Shown here: one piece after another, positions 7,214 through 16,045 of the stretch
How the letters are laid out: each line of letters begins with the position of its first letter
Position numbering within the stretch: the stretch's first letter is position 1
Assembly: GCA_034439975.1 (NCBI GenBank)
Contig: JAWXBK010000030.1
Coordinates: 1-28,031 of the forward strand
Source: JAWXBK01 sp034439975
Lineage (GTDB): Bacteria > Pseudomonadota > Alphaproteobacteria > Dongiales > Dongiaceae
DNA: 28,031 bases
Direction of reading: 5' to 3'
Program-made: the position numbers and the translations under genes
The notes under the pieces: generated by a model
The model's database searches: none
What the model saw: only the letters and a program-made list of their open reading frames with translations
Told to the model about the DNA's origin: nothing

Positions 7214-8461
7214 ATGCGCCATATCGAGACCGTGTCTGTCGCCCTCTGCGCGCTCGCGTTCCTGCTGGTTGCCGAATCGGGCATGGCGCAGGCGATACCG
7301 GACGAACAGATACCCGGCACACGTATCGAGATCCGGCCGGCGGATCTGCCGCCGCCCTACGCCACCGAAAGCAGCGGCAACAAGTCCGACGACGTCGATC
7401 GTCCGGACCCGCTGCCGTTCCGGCTGCCGGAGGGTTTCAGCGTGAATCTTTTTGCCGACGATCTCCACAACCCGCGCTGGATGGTCGTCGCGTCGAACGG
7501 CGACGTGCTGCTCTCCGAACCGCGTGCCAGCCAGGTGACGCTGCTGCGCGACGCCGACGGCGATGGCATCGCGGAAGAACGACATGATTTCGCCGAGGGG
7601 TTCGATGGGCCGCACGGGCTCGCGATCGAAGGCAACTATCTCTATATCGCCGATGTCGAGGCGGTCTGGCGCGTTCCCTACCGGCCCGGCGACATCGAGG
7701 CGTCCGCCGATCCGGAACAGGTGACCGCCGATGGTGCGCTCGGCAATCCGGGGAGCCACTGGTCGCGCAACATCGTCTTCGCACCGGACGGCAGCCGCTT
7801 TTTCGTGACGGTCGGATCGACAAAGAATGTCACGATCGAAGGCTCGCCTTTCGCCACGGTACAGAGTTTTGCCGCCGACGGCAGCGACCAGCGCGATTTT
7901 GCGACGGGCCTGCGCAATCCCGTCGGCATCGAATTTCACCCTGATACCGGCGAGCTCTATGTGACGGTGAACGAGCGCGACGGGCTGGGCGACGATCTGG
8001 TGCCCGATTACTTCACACGCATCGAGCGCGGCGATTTCTTCGGCTGGCCCTATGCCTATATCGGCGACAACCCGCAGCCGGGCATCGAAGGGCCGCTCGG
8101 GCTCATCAAGTCGACGAAGGTGCCGGACGTGCTGTTCCGCGCACATTCGGCCGCACTCGGTCTCGCGTTCTACGAGGGCAAGCAGTTCCCGGACGATTAT
8201 GTCGGCGATGCGTTCGTCGCCTTGCGCGGCTCGTGGAATCGCAGCGAGCCGACCGGCTATATGGTGGTGCGCGTGCCCTTCGAAGACGGCCGCCCCGCCG
8301 GGTACTACGAGAGTTTCCTCACCGGCTTCTGGATCGCAGGCACCAACCCGGCCGACGTGTTCGGAAGGCCGGTCGGGCTGGCCGTGGCCGCCGACGGCAG
8401 CCTGCTGATCGCCGACGATACCGGCGACGCCGTCTGGCGGGTCAGCTATACCGGCGACTAG
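7214..8461 (+). CDS. Secreted PQQ-type sugar (sorbosone/glucose) dehydrogenase family protein
   Basis: A 415-residue protein with a signal peptide (about 1-26, cleavage after MAQA), so it is probably periplasmic. The body is a six-bladed beta-propeller of the GSDH/sorbosone dehydrogenase family. Visible repeats are LPEGFSVNLFADDLHNPRWM (71-90), FDGPHGLAIEGNYLYIAD (130-147, with the His typical of the active site), WSRNIVFAPDGSRFFVT, GLRNPVGIEFHPDTGELYV and RGDFFGWPYAYIGD, with PVGLAVAADGSLLIADD near the end. LRDADGDGIAEE (111-122) resembles a calcium loop, and calcium is a cofactor in PQQ propellers. AGGAGA at 7202-7207 gives good spacing to this ATG. PQQ use and substrate are inferred from the family. 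Some members bind no PQQ. Confidence 0.85.
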   Translation: MRHIETVSVALCALAFLLVAESGMAQAIPDEQIPGTRIEIRPADLPPPYATESSGNKSDDVDRPDPLPFRLPEGFSVNLFADDLHNPRWMVVASNGDVLLSEPRASQVTLLRDADGDGIAEERHDFAEGFDGPHGLAIEGNYLYIADVEAVWRVPYRPGDIEASADPEQVTADGALGNPGSHWSRNIVFAPDGSRFFVTVGSTKNVTIEGSPFATVQSFAADGSDQRDFATGLRNPVGIEFHPDTGELYVTVNERDGLGDDLVPDYFTRIERGDFFGWPYAYIGDNPQPGIEGPLGLIKSTKVPDVLFRAHSAALGLAFYEGKQFPDDYVGDAFVALRGSWNRSEPTGYMVVRVPFEDGRPAGYYESFLTGFWIAGTNPADVFGRPVGLAVAADGSLLIADDTGDAVWRVSYTGD

Positions 8462-8516
8462 GCGACCGAAAACCGGCCCGGTTGCTGGCGCCCGCCCGGG
8501 GCGGCAGAGTAGCGGC

Positions 8517-9095
8517 ATGGCCGATATTCCCGACCCCGCCCGATCCCGCGAGAGCTTCCTGCGCAAGATTCCCGACGGCGACACGCAGGAGCGACTGGTC
8601 TGCGCCGATTGCGGATTCATCAACTACGACAATCCGAAGATTGTGGTTGGCTCGGTCGTGCGCTGGGAAGACCGCATCCTGATGTGCCGGCGCGCGATCG
8701 ATCCGCGCAGCGGCTTCTGGACCTTGCCCGCCGGCTATCTTGAACAGCGCGAAACGGCGATGGACGGGGCGAAACGCGAAGCCTGGGAAGAGGCCCGCGC
8801 GCGCATCGACATCACCGGCGTTCTGGCCGTCTACACGATCCGCCGGCTCTCGCAGGTTCAGGTGATCTTTCGCGCGCGTCTCAAGACGCCGGAGATTGCC
8901 GCCGGACCCGAGAGCCGCGAGGTTGCGCTCTTCCGCTGGGACGAAATTCCGTGGAACGAGATCGCCTTTCCCTCGGTGTGCTGGGCCTTGCAGCACGATC
9001 GCGAAGCGGGCTCCGATGCGCAGCCGGCGGCGCGCACCAATCCGCTCGGGGAGGAGGGCGATTCGCCACTCGAAGATTCCGCTGCGGGACTTTGA
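8517..9095 (+). CDS. NUDIX hydrolase with N-terminal CxxC
   Basis: A 192-residue protein. The Nudix box starts at Gly73 (GYLEQRE) and continues REAWEEAR, fitting GX5EX7REXXEE; the final Gly of the classic box is replaced, as in other members of this subgroup. Before it, CADCGFINYDNPK (29-41) resembles the small zinc ribbon found in NUDIX proteins of this type, although only one CxxC pair is clear. Members hydrolyse nucleoside diphosphates linked to another group, such as NADH, ADP-ribose or FAD; the substrate here is not predictable. The last 30 residues are polar and probably disordered. No ribosome binding site is evident. The stop lies 4 bp from that of the convergent EamA gene. Confidence 0.87.
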   Translation: MADIPDPARSRESFLRKIPDGDTQERLVCADCGFINYDNPKIVVGSVVRWEDRILMCRRAIDPRSGFWTLPAGYLEQRETAMDGAKREAWEEARARIDITGVLAVYTIRRLSQVQVIFRARLKTPEIAAGPESREVALFRWDEIPWNEIAFPSVCWALQHDREAGSDAQPAARTNPLGEEGDSPLEDSAAGL

Positions 9096-9099
9096 TTAA

Positions 9100-9939
9100 T
9101 CAGAACTGGATCAGCGCGTTGCCGAAGGCAACGAGAACCGCAGCCGCTATGCGCCGCGGGCCGAATGGCTCCTTGAGGATGAGCGCGCCGATCGCAGCGC
9201 CGAATACCACGCTGGTCTCGCGTAACGCCGTCACCTGCGCCATGGGGGCGAGGCTCATCGCCCAGATCGCGATCGCATAGCCGCCGCCGGCGATCACCGC
9301 GCCGAACAGACCGCGCCAGCCGTCATGCACGACATGCGCGATGAAGCTGTGCCGTTTCACATAGATGCAGTAAACGACCAGCGGGATCGATTCGAGGAAG
9401 AAATCCCATGCGATATAGGCCGCAGGGTCGCCGGAGGCGCGCACGCCCATGCCATCGGCGAGCACATAACTCACGATGAACAAACCGGTGATTACCGCGA
9501 ACAGGACCGAGCGCCCTTCGGCCCCACGCATATTGCCGCGCTCAATCGCAAGCACGAGGATGCCGACGGTGACGAGGCCGAGCCCGATCGCCCCCAGCAG
9601 ATCCGGCACTTCGCCGGCGAGTGGAATGGCGATGATCGCGACCAGAGGCGGCGCGATGCCGCGCGCGATCGGATAGACCCGGCTCATTGCGCCGTCGCGA
9701 TAAGCGAAGAGCAGGAAAATGTAATAGCCGACATGGGTGACGACCGAGACGCCAATCCAGGGCCAGGCTGCCGGATCGGGCAGGCCGACAAAAGGGATCG
9801 CCAGCATCGCGAGGAAGCCGGCGCCGCCGATGACCAGGGTGAGATCGACGACGCGGTCGCGCCCGCTCTTGATCATTGCGTTCCATGTCGCGTGCATGAT
9901 CGCCGCGGCAAGAACCAGAAGCAGGACGGTAACGGACAT
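9100..9939 (-). CDS. EamA/DMT family transporter
   Basis: A 279-residue protein with about ten hydrophobic segments in two EamA-type halves. The first half contains HATWNAMIK and YPIARGIAPPLVAIIAIPLAG, and the second AQVTALRETSVVFGAAIG followed by KEPFGPRRIAAAVLVAFGN. The Glu and Arg in these repeats match small-molecule exporters of the RhaT/YedA class. The substrate is unknown. It shares a strand with the FkbM gene, 56 bp downstream of it, and may be co-transcribed. It is unrelated in detail to the two tandem EamA genes further right. Confidence 0.88.
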   Translation of the reverse strand: MSVTVLLLVLAAAIMHATWNAMIKSGRDRVVDLTLVIGGAGFLAMLAIPFVGLPDPAAWPWIGVSVVTHVGYYIFLLFAYRDGAMSRVYPIARGIAPPLVAIIAIPLAGEVPDLLGAIGLGLVTVGILVLAIERGNMRGAEGRSVLFAVITGLFIVSYVLADGMGVRASGDPAAYIAWDFFLESIPLVVYCIYVKRHSFIAHVVHDGWRGLFGAVIAGGGYAIAIWAMSLAPMAQVTALRETSVVFGAAIGALILKEPFGPRRIAAAVLVAFGNALIQF

Positions 9940-9995
9940 GGTAGTGACCAGATGGAGGCGGCGTCACGCGCGGCTACGCGGACGGTCGCAGGAAA

Positions 9996-10823
9996 TCAGG
10001 CGTTCGCGGCGGCTGGCGTATAATCGGCGAGGCGGCGCGATACGTCGTTGCGGGCGCTCTGCGCGATCGCGAGCACCAGCCGGCGACGCAGCCAGGGTTC
10101 GCCGACATAATCGAGCTTGTGACGGTCCGCATCGTAGAGAATGGTTTCATAGCCGCGCGCTGCAAGCCATTCGGCAACATGCACCGGCGCGCTGCCGAAT
10201 TCGGTCAGCGCCGCATCGAGCGCAATAAGGATGGCCGGCGGATTCGCGACGGCGAGACAGTCCATCGCGCCTTCGAGCGCGAACATTTCGCAGCCGGCGA
10301 TATCGAGACGCATCAGCGCATAGCGCCGCGCATCGACCCAGCGGTCGAGCATCACCTGATCGACGCCGATCACGCCGCCCGATACCAGTTCGGTCGGCGC
10401 CACGATGCGGCGGCGACGGAAGCGGCCGGTGCCGTCGAGAAAACGGCCAAGCCCGTTTCTGTTCGAGACGAGGCGCGGATGGATCACGACCTGCAAGGCG
10501 CGTGAAGTTGCGATCGCTTCCTTGAGGCGCATGCGCATCTGGGGGCTCGGTTCGAAGGCATCGACCGATCCTTCGAGACCGATGCGGCGCGCCGCCTGGA
10601 TCGCGAAGCCGCCAAGATTGGCGCCGATATCGAGCACATGATCGCCCTGTTTGAGATAGCGGTCGACGAAGGCCATCGAATGCGGATCGGCCCAGCTTTC
10701 GGCGGGCGCCGTCGTCTCGACGGCCGACGCATTGCCGCCGCGGTTGCGGCCGAACAGGCCACCCCGTTCGTGACGACTGCTGGCGGCGCGGCCCGCATTA
10801 TTGCTGGTTCCGAGTAAACCCAT
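9996..10823 (-). CDS. FkbM family methyltransferase
   Basis: A 275-residue SAM-dependent methyltransferase. Motif I is VLDIGANLGG (63-72) and the acidic ribose-binding turn is DAFEPSP (88-94). LDRWVDARRYALMRLDIAG then CEMFALEGAMD matches the FkbM core, although the usual KIDVEG is RLDIAG here. The family methylates hydroxyl groups of sugars or polyketides. The first 45 residues are rich in Gly, Arg and Asn without a fold, an unusual low-complexity lead-in. No polysaccharide cluster is nearby except the glycosyltransferase-like gene at 14217, so the acceptor is unknown. An AT-rich stretch 50-70 nt upstream could carry the promoter. Confidence 0.83.
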   Translation of the reverse strand: MGLLGTSNNAGRAASSRHERGGLFGRNRGGNASAVETTAPAESWADPHSMAFVDRYLKQGDHVLDIGANLGGFAIQAARRIGLEGSVDAFEPSPQMRMRLKEAIATSRALQVVIHPRLVSNRNGLGRFLDGTGRFRRRRIVAPTELVSGGVIGVDQVMLDRWVDARRYALMRLDIAGCEMFALEGAMDCLAVANPPAILIALDAALTEFGSAPVHVAEWLAARGYETILYDADRHKLDYVGEPWLRRRLVLAIAQSARNDVSRRLADYTPAAANA

Positions 10824-10870
10824 AGGCGCGTGCCCGTTAGCGGTACCCCCGAGTCGAGGCCTTGGGGTTA

Positions 10871-10890
10871 CAATATCAGAAAGAATATTG
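10871..10890. repeat. AT-rich inverted repeat upstream of the FkbM gene
   Basis: CAATAT (10871-10876) and ATATTG (10885-10890) are perfect arms around eight bases, inside otherwise GC-rich DNA between ftsY and the FkbM gene. On the minus strand it lies about 48-67 nt before the FkbM start and could be a promoter element or operator. Confidence 0.35.
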
Positions 10891-10950
10891 AGAAAGAAGC
10901 GGGGCTTACGGCACGCAGCTCAGAGCCGGCCTGATATTTGGTGGGCCGAT

Positions 10951-11892
10951 TCAGGCAACCGGGCGCTCATTGTCGATGCCTAACAGGGAATGCGCGAACG
11001 ACGAGGCCTCGAACGGCCGTAAATCCTCGGCTGCCTCGCCGACGCCGATCGCGACGACCGGCAGCGCGAATTTCTCGGCGAGTGCCACGAGCACGCCGCC
11101 CTTCGCGGTGCCGTCGAGCTTGGTCACGACGAGGCCGGTCAGCTTCACCGTTTCGCGGAAGGTTTCGACCTGACGGATCGCATTCTGTCCGGTTGTGGCG
11201 TCGAGCACGAGGATCACATCGTGCGGCGCGGTCGGATCGAGCTTGGCGAGCACACGCGTCACCTTGCCGAGTTCGGCCATGAGATCGGCCTTGTTGTGCA
11301 GCCGCCCGGCCGTGTCGACAAACAACAGATCGGCGTCGATTGCCTTGGCACGTTCGAGCGCCTCGAAGGCGAGGCCCGCGGCATCCGATCCCTGCGCACG
11401 CGCCACGACCTCGGCGCCGCTGCGCTCACCCCAGATCTTGAGCTGTTCGATCGCCGCCGCGCGAAACGTATCGCCGGCCGCGAGCACGACGCGGCGCCCC
11501 TCGCCTGCAAAAAAATGCGCGAGCTTCCCGATCGTCGTCGTCTTACCGGTACCGTTGACGCCGACCACCAGCACGACATGCGGCCGGTGCGCCGGATCGG
11601 GCCGCAAGGGCCGCGCGACCGGTTCGAGGATTGCGGCGATTTCCGATGCGAGCAAGCGGCGCACCGATTCTTCATCAGTTTCGCCGCGCGAAGCCGATTT
11701 CGCCAGCGCCGCCGTCAGACGCGCCGCGACCTGCGGGCCGAGATCGGCTGCGATCAGCGCTTCCTCGATCTCCTGCAGCATCGCGGCGTCGAGCTTGCGC
11801 CCGCCGACGATTCCCGCGATCCCTTGACCGAGCTTGCCCGCGCTGCGGCCGCGGCCCTGTTTCAGCCGTTGCAGCCATGAACCGCCGGCCAT
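10951..11892 (-). CDS. ftsY: Signal recognition particle receptor FtsY
   Basis: GTPase that receives ribosome-SRP complexes at the inner membrane and hands them to SecYEG. The 313 residues hold an N domain (about 1-95, EIEEALIAADLG) and a complete G domain: G1 GVNGTGKTT (111-119), DTFRAAA (141-147), G3 DTAGR (193-197), G4 TKLDGTAKGG (257-266) and closing GVGE (283-286). The long acidic A domain of E. coli FtsY is absent, as in many alphaproteobacteria; only a short basic start (SWLQRLKQGRGR) is available for membrane contact. The start codon shares one base with the mtaB stop (TGATG), so translation is coupled. It is the last gene of dapF-mtaB-ftsY. Confidence 0.97.
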   Translation of the reverse strand: MAGGSWLQRLKQGRGRSAGKLGQGIAGIVGGRKLDAAMLQEIEEALIAADLGPQVAARLTAALAKSASRGETDEESVRRLLASEIAAILEPVARPLRPDPAHRPHVVLVVGVNGTGKTTTIGKLAHFFAGEGRRVVLAAGDTFRAAAIEQLKIWGERSGAEVVARAQGSDAAGLAFEALERAKAIDADLLFVDTAGRLHNKADLMAELGKVTRVLAKLDPTAPHDVILVLDATTGQNAIRQVETFRETVKLTGLVVTKLDGTAKGGVLVALAEKFALPVVAIGVGEAAEDLRPFEASSFAHSLLGIDNERPVA

Positions 11893-13262
11893 CAGCGCGC
11901 GCTCACGAGGCGTTGCGCGACACCGCGAGGCGTCGCGTCGCGCGTTTCGATCCAGCGCGCGCTCAGCCGCATGCCGTCATGCGATATGACCCGCGCCTTC
12001 ACCAGTGCGCCACGCCCGATATCCGTGCCCGCGCAGGCGATGTCGATCGGTGCGAACCCGTCGCTATGCCCGCGCGCGCGATCGAGCCGTCGGTTCTCGA
12101 CAAGGGCCGTGATGGAACGGCCGATCAGCGTATCGAAATAGCGCGCCCGCTGGCGCGCGCCCGCCTCGCGCAGTTGTGCCGCGCGTTCCTTGCGCAGCGC
12201 CTTCGGCAGTTGCGGCATGCGCGCGGCCGGCGTGCCGTTGCGCGCCGAGAATGGGAACACATGCAGGAAAGCGAGATCGCATGCGACGACCAGATCGAGA
12301 CCCTCCGCAAACATCGCCTCGCTCTCGGTCGGGAAGCCGGCGATCAGATCGGCACCGAAGGTGATATCGGGCCGCAGATCCCGCGCACGGCGGCAAAACG
12401 CGATCGCCTGCGCGCGGCTGTGCCGACGCTTCATGCGCTTCAGGATCATGTCGCTGCCGGCCTGCAGCGAGAGATGCAGATGCGGCAGCAGCCGCTCTTC
12501 GTCGGCGATCATCCGCAGCAACTCGTCGTCGATTTCGGCCACATCGATCGAGGATAAACGCAGGCGTCGCAATTCGGGAACCAGTTTCAGGATTCGACGC
12601 GCGAGCTGGCCCAAATTCGGTGCGCCCGGCAGATCGCCGCCCCAGCCGGTAATGTCGACGCCGGTCAGGACGATTTCGCGCACACCGCTTTCGACCAGCG
12701 CACGAATTTGCGCGACGATCTCGCCGGCGGGCGCACTCCGGTTGTTGCCGCGGCCAAAGGGAATGATGCAGAAGCTGCAGCGATGGTCGCAGCCCTGCTG
12801 CACCTCGACGAACGCGCGCGCATGGCCGTTGCGCGTATCGGCATCGAAACCCGTTGCCAGATGACCAATCGGCTCGCGCGGCGCCATGATGTCGCCGACC
12901 GCGACGAGCGGTCCGGACGATACGGGTTGTGGCGATACAGAAAGACGATGCGCCAGCGCATCGAAGATGGCGGTCCGCATCTTCTCATCGTTGCCGATCA
13001 CGGCGTCGACTTCGGGCATCGCCGCGAAGCCGGGCGCATCGATCTGCGCCGCACAGCCGGCGACGACGATGTGTGCTGCGGGATGATCGCGTTTCGCGCG
13101 GCGGACCGCCTGGCGCGTCTGCCGCATCGCCTCGCCGGTGACGGCGCAGCCATTGACGATTACGGTCGCGGCGAGGCCGGCCTTGGTTGCGTGCGCGCGC
13201 ATCGTCTCCGATTCGGCCATGTTCAGCCGGCAGCCGAGCGTAACGATATGCAGATCGTTCAT
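11892..13262 (-). CDS. mtaB: tRNA t6A37 methylthiotransferase MtaB
   Basis: A radical SAM enzyme that converts t6A to ms2t6A at position 37 of ANN-decoding tRNAs. The 456 residues contain the N-terminal UPF0004 domain with Cys11, Cys39 and Cys70 for one [4Fe-4S] cluster. The radical SAM triad Cys158, Cys162 and Cys165 (GCDHRCSFC) holds the second. HLHLSLQAGSD and RRHSRAQAIAFCRRARDLRP follow as expected, and a C-terminal TRAM-like region closes the protein. The start LHIVTLGCRLNMAES fits MtaB better than MiaB or RimO. The gap to dapF upstream is 16 bp, and the stop overlaps ftsY by one base. Confidence 0.95.
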   Translation of the reverse strand: MNDLHIVTLGCRLNMAESETMRAHATKAGLAATVIVNGCAVTGEAMRQTRQAVRRAKRDHPAAHIVVAGCAAQIDAPGFAAMPEVDAVIGNDEKMRTAIFDALAHRLSVSPQPVSSGPLVAVGDIMAPREPIGHLATGFDADTRNGHARAFVEVQQGCDHRCSFCIIPFGRGNNRSAPAGEIVAQIRALVESGVREIVLTGVDITGWGGDLPGAPNLGQLARRILKLVPELRRLRLSSIDVAEIDDELLRMIADEERLLPHLHLSLQAGSDMILKRMKRRHSRAQAIAFCRRARDLRPDITFGADLIAGFPTESEAMFAEGLDLVVACDLAFLHVFPFSARNGTPAARMPQLPKALRKERAAQLREAGARQRARYFDTLIGRSITALVENRRLDRARGHSDGFAPIDIACAGTDIGRGALVKARVISHDGMRLSARWIETRDATPRGVAQRLVSAR

Positions 13263-13278
13263 GGCCGCGTCACGCCAT

Positions 13279-14151
13279 TCAGCCGTTCAGCAGCGAGGGA
13301 TCGAACGTGCCGGAATAGCTGATCGCGACCGGACCGGTCATGCGCACATGCTGGTCCTTCAGCCATTCGATCTCGAGTTCGCCGCCATCGACGACGATCG
13401 TCGCATGACGGCCGGTCAGCTTGCGCCGCGCCGCAGCGACCAGGGTCGCACAGGCGCCGGAGCCGCAGGCGAGCGTGACGCCGACGCCGCGCTCCCAGAC
13501 CCGCATGCGAATGCGATCCGGCGAAAGCACGGTCGCGACTTCCACATTGGTGCGCGAGGGAAACAGCGGATGACGCTCGATCGCGGGCCCGAGCCGCTCG
13601 ATATCGATCGCTCCGGCATCGTCGACAAAGAAGACGCAATGCGGATTGCCGATATTGACCGCGACGGGATCGGCGAGCGGGCCCTGCACGAGATCGAGAT
13701 GCAGCGTGTCCATCGGCTTTGCGAGCGGGATCTCGCGCCAGTCGAGACCGACGAGACCCATATCGACGCTGACCCGCCCGTCGGCCAGAAGCTCGGCATC
13801 GAGCAGGCCGGCCGCCGTCTCGAGCAGCAGATGATCGCGCCTGGTCTCCTGCATCAGCATCCAGGCGGCGCAGCGCGTGCCGTTGCCGCAGGCTTCGGCC
13901 TCCGAGCCGTCGGCATTGAGGATGATGAGCCGCGCATCGGCGAGGCCGGCATCGTCGCGGCTCGCGCCGGCGCTTGGCCCTTTCGGGCTTGGTTGCGCGA
14001 TCACGATGAGCTGGTCGAAGCCGACGCCGCGCCGACGGTCGGCGATGCGCGCGGCTTCGGCTGCATTCGGCACCCGGCCATTCTGGCGGGTATCGATGAT
14101 GACAAAGTCGTTGCCGAGCCCGTGGGCTTTAGTGAATGGAAGCGGCGCCAT
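13279..14151 (-). CDS. dapF: Diaminopimelate epimerase
   Basis: Interconverts LL- and meso-diaminopimelate for lysine and peptidoglycan synthesis. The 290 residues carry both catalytic thiols: Cys88 in EACGNGTRC and Cys229 in LACGSGACA. HGLGNDFVIID (10-20) and GNPHCVFFVD (168-177) are also standard. Compared with typical sequences, about 10-15 extra residues rich in Pro, Gly, Ala and Ser lie at 53-70, between DQLIVI and LNADGSE. The ATG at 14151 lacks a Shine-Dalgarno site; minus-strand CATATA ends 7 nt before it, 17 nt from a TGGACT, so a leaderless transcript is possible. It is the first gene of dapF-mtaB-ftsY. Confidence 0.96.
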   Translation of the reverse strand: MAPLPFTKAHGLGNDFVIIDTRQNGRVPNAAEAARIADRRRGVGFDQLIVIAQPSPKGPSAGASRDDAGLADARLIILNADGSEAEACGNGTRCAAWMLMQETRRDHLLLETAAGLLDAELLADGRVSVDMGLVGLDWREIPLAKPMDTLHLDLVQGPLADPVAVNIGNPHCVFFVDDAGAIDIERLGPAIERHPLFPSRTNVEVATVLSPDRIRMRVWERGVGVTLACGSGACATLVAAARRKLTGRHATIVVDGGELEIEWLKDQHVRMTGPVAISYSGTFDPSLLNG

Positions 14152-14216
14152 GGCCGGCTATATGGCAGTGCGCGGCGACAGAGTCCACTGGCCGCCCGGA
14201 GCCGGCGATAACCAGT

Positions 14217-15080
14217 TTAAGCGGCGCTTTTGCTCCACATCGTCTCGTGCACGATGCCGAGCGGAGCGAAGGGCGGGGTCGGTTCGGTCAACAGGCCGGT
14301 TTCGGGATCGTGCCGCGGCGCGGCGTGATGGCAGATCCAGTTGCAGCGCGGGTCGAGAGACACCGCCGGCAGACCTTCGTCATAGACCACGACGTTCATA
14401 GCGCATTGCTCGGCGAGGCGTTCCCGTGAAGGCGGGCGCTCACGCACCCCGGCGCGCGAGGGGTGCCCCTTGAGTGCGCGGCCGAGCGCATCGGACCAGG
14501 CCTGCCAGTGCGGCGCATCGGCCCGCAACGCGAACGCACCCGTGTTGAGATGGGGCTTGCGATAGAGCCGGTCGGCAGTTTCCTCACCGAACGAATCCTC
14601 GAACGCAGCGCGGATGACGCCTTCGAACTCGTCGCGCGCTTCGTTCTGGTTGCGATAGGCGGGGTGCACCTCCGGCACGATCGCAATCTTGTGCGTGTCG
14701 CCCGCCCTTCCCGCCTCGTCGCCCGCCGCGGCGAAGAACTGCTCGACCGCGTCCCATTGCTGCACCCAGGCATCGGCATCGAGCCACATATAGAGATCGT
14801 AACCCGGCACATGGTTCGGCAAATGTGGCCGAGCGGTATAAGCGCGCCAGTGCGACGGCAGCGTCGTGCAATCGGGCAGATCATAGTCCCAGCCCGGTTC
14901 GACGATCGCATCGGCGAGGGGCGCGAGTGCGTCGCACTGCATTGGTTCGAGCCCGAGATCGAGCAACACCAGAGCGCAGCTGCGGGCGGGATCGCGCGCG
15001 CGCACCGATTCCGCCGCGCGCTTCAGATAACGGAAATAGCCCGAATCGGCGCCGCTGACGATGACGCGGCGCGCGGTCAT
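14217..15080 (-). CDS. Glycosyltransferase-like protein (GT-A fold), function unassigned
   Basis: A 287-residue soluble protein I cannot assign to a named family with certainty. It begins VIVSGADSGYFRYLKRAAES, like GT-A nucleotide-sugar transferases. It then has YMWLDADAWVQ (97-107), in which the DxD-type Asp101-Ala-Asp103 could bind a metal-nucleotide sugar. HLNTGAFALRADAPHWQAW (178-196) resembles the GT8 acceptor-side motif, and the C-terminal HETMW may supply a metal ligand. These features suggest a retaining glycosyltransferase acting in cell-surface or small-molecule glycosylation, but the donor and acceptor are unknown. It lies 16 bp downstream of the SDR gene and is probably co-transcribed with it. 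Confidence 0.7.
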   Translation of the reverse strand: MTARRVIVSGADSGYFRYLKRAAESVRARDPARSCALVLLDLGLEPMQCDALAPLADAIVEPGWDYDLPDCTTLPSHWRAYTARPHLPNHVPGYDLYMWLDADAWVQQWDAVEQFFAAAGDEAGRAGDTHKIAIVPEVHPAYRNQNEARDEFEGVIRAAFEDSFGEETADRLYRKPHLNTGAFALRADAPHWQAWSDALGRALKGHPSRAGVRERPPSRERLAEQCAMNVVVYDEGLPAVSLDPRCNWICHHAAPRHDPETGLLTEPTPPFAPLGIVHETMWSKSAA

Positions 15081-15096
15081 GTGCCGCCTCGCGTTC

Positions 15097-15861
15097 CTAA
15101 CGCGCCGCGAGGCGGAGCGCGCCGTCGAGGCGGATCACTTCGCCATTCATCGCCACGTTTTCGATCAGATGCAGACAGAGGCGTGAAAATTCGTCGGCGC
15201 GCGCGAGCCGGCTCGGATAGGGGATCGTGTCGGTGATGCTCTTCTGAATTTCCGGTGGCAGGTTCAGCATCATCGGTGTCGCGACGACGCCCGGTGCAAT
15301 CGCCAGCACGCGGATGCCCTTCGACGCGAGATCGCGCGCCGCCGGCAAAGTGAGGCCGACAATGCCGGCTTTCGACGCGGCGTAGGCCGCCTGGCCGATC
15401 TGGCCTTCATAGGCGGCGACCGATGTGGTCGAGATGATGACGCCGCGCTCGCCGTCTTCGCGCGGCTCGGCACCGGCCATGTCGGCCGCGGCAAGCCGCA
15501 TCATGTTGAAGGTGCCAATCAGGTTGACCTCGATCACCTTCGCGAATTTCTCGAGCGCGAGCGGCGCGTTCTCCTTGCCGACGATGCGGCCCGGAATGAG
15601 GATGCCCGCGACATTGATCAGCACGCGCGCCGGCCCGTGCGCATCATGCGCCGCCTTGACCGCCGATTCGGCGCTCGCCGCGTTCGCGATGTCGCATTCG
15701 AGGCCGATGCCGCCGATCTCCTTCGCGACTTTCTCGGCGCTCGCTTTGTCGATGTCGAGCACCGCGACCTTTGCGCCGCCCTTGGCAAGATGCCGCGCCA
15801 CGTCGGCGCCCATGCCCGAACCGCCGCCCGTCACCAAAGCTGCCTGACCCTTGATATCCAT
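15097..15861 (-). CDS. SDR family dehydrogenase, 3-hydroxyacyl-CoA type
   Basis: A 254-residue classical short-chain dehydrogenase. The cofactor loop is TGGGSGMG (11-18), Asp36 after the second strand suggests NAD(H), NVAG is at 83-86, and the catalytic residues are Asn113, Ser147, Tyr160 and Lys164. The sequence around EVNLIGTFNMMRLAAADM and IRVLAIAPGVVATPMM resembles type II 3-hydroxyacyl-CoA dehydrogenase (HSD10), which oxidises 3-hydroxyacyl-CoA in beta-oxidation and isoleucine breakdown. That substrate is inferred. AGGGG lies upstream of the ATG at 15861. It is divergent from the DUF1232 gene. Confidence 0.88.
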   Translation of the reverse strand: MDIKGQAALVTGGGSGMGADVARHLAKGGAKVAVLDIDKASAEKVAKEIGGIGLECDIANAASAESAVKAAHDAHGPARVLINVAGILIPGRIVGKENAPLALEKFAKVIEVNLIGTFNMMRLAAADMAGAEPREDGERGVIISTTSVAAYEGQIGQAAYAASKAGIVGLTLPAARDLASKGIRVLAIAPGVVATPMMLNLPPEIQKSITDTIPYPSRLARADEFSRLCLHLIENVAMNGEVIRLDGALRLAAR

Positions 15862-16009
15862 CGTGCCACCGCCCCTGAAGTTTTGCCCGATCCGCCGTCC
15901 TGACGCATCGTCCCGTCGGGCGCGGTTTCTAGCAAAGCGGCGGCCGGCAAGCCAGCCGGGCGGCCCGCGGCCCCGCCCGGGCCCTCATGGTCAACCCGGG
16001 CGGCGGCCG

Positions 16010-16040
16010 TTGTAGGGGGCCGATACCCCGCCCATATTGT
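16010..16040 (+). promoter_or_regulatory. Candidate promoter of the DUF1232 gene
   Basis: TTGTAG (16010-16015) and CATATT (16033-16038) are 17 nt apart; the overlapping TATTGT (16035-16040) is an alternative -10. Both end just before the ATG at 16046, so the transcript would be leaderless or nearly so. The TTG at 16037 would fall in the -10. Confidence 0.35.
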
Positions 16041-16045
16041 CGGCC

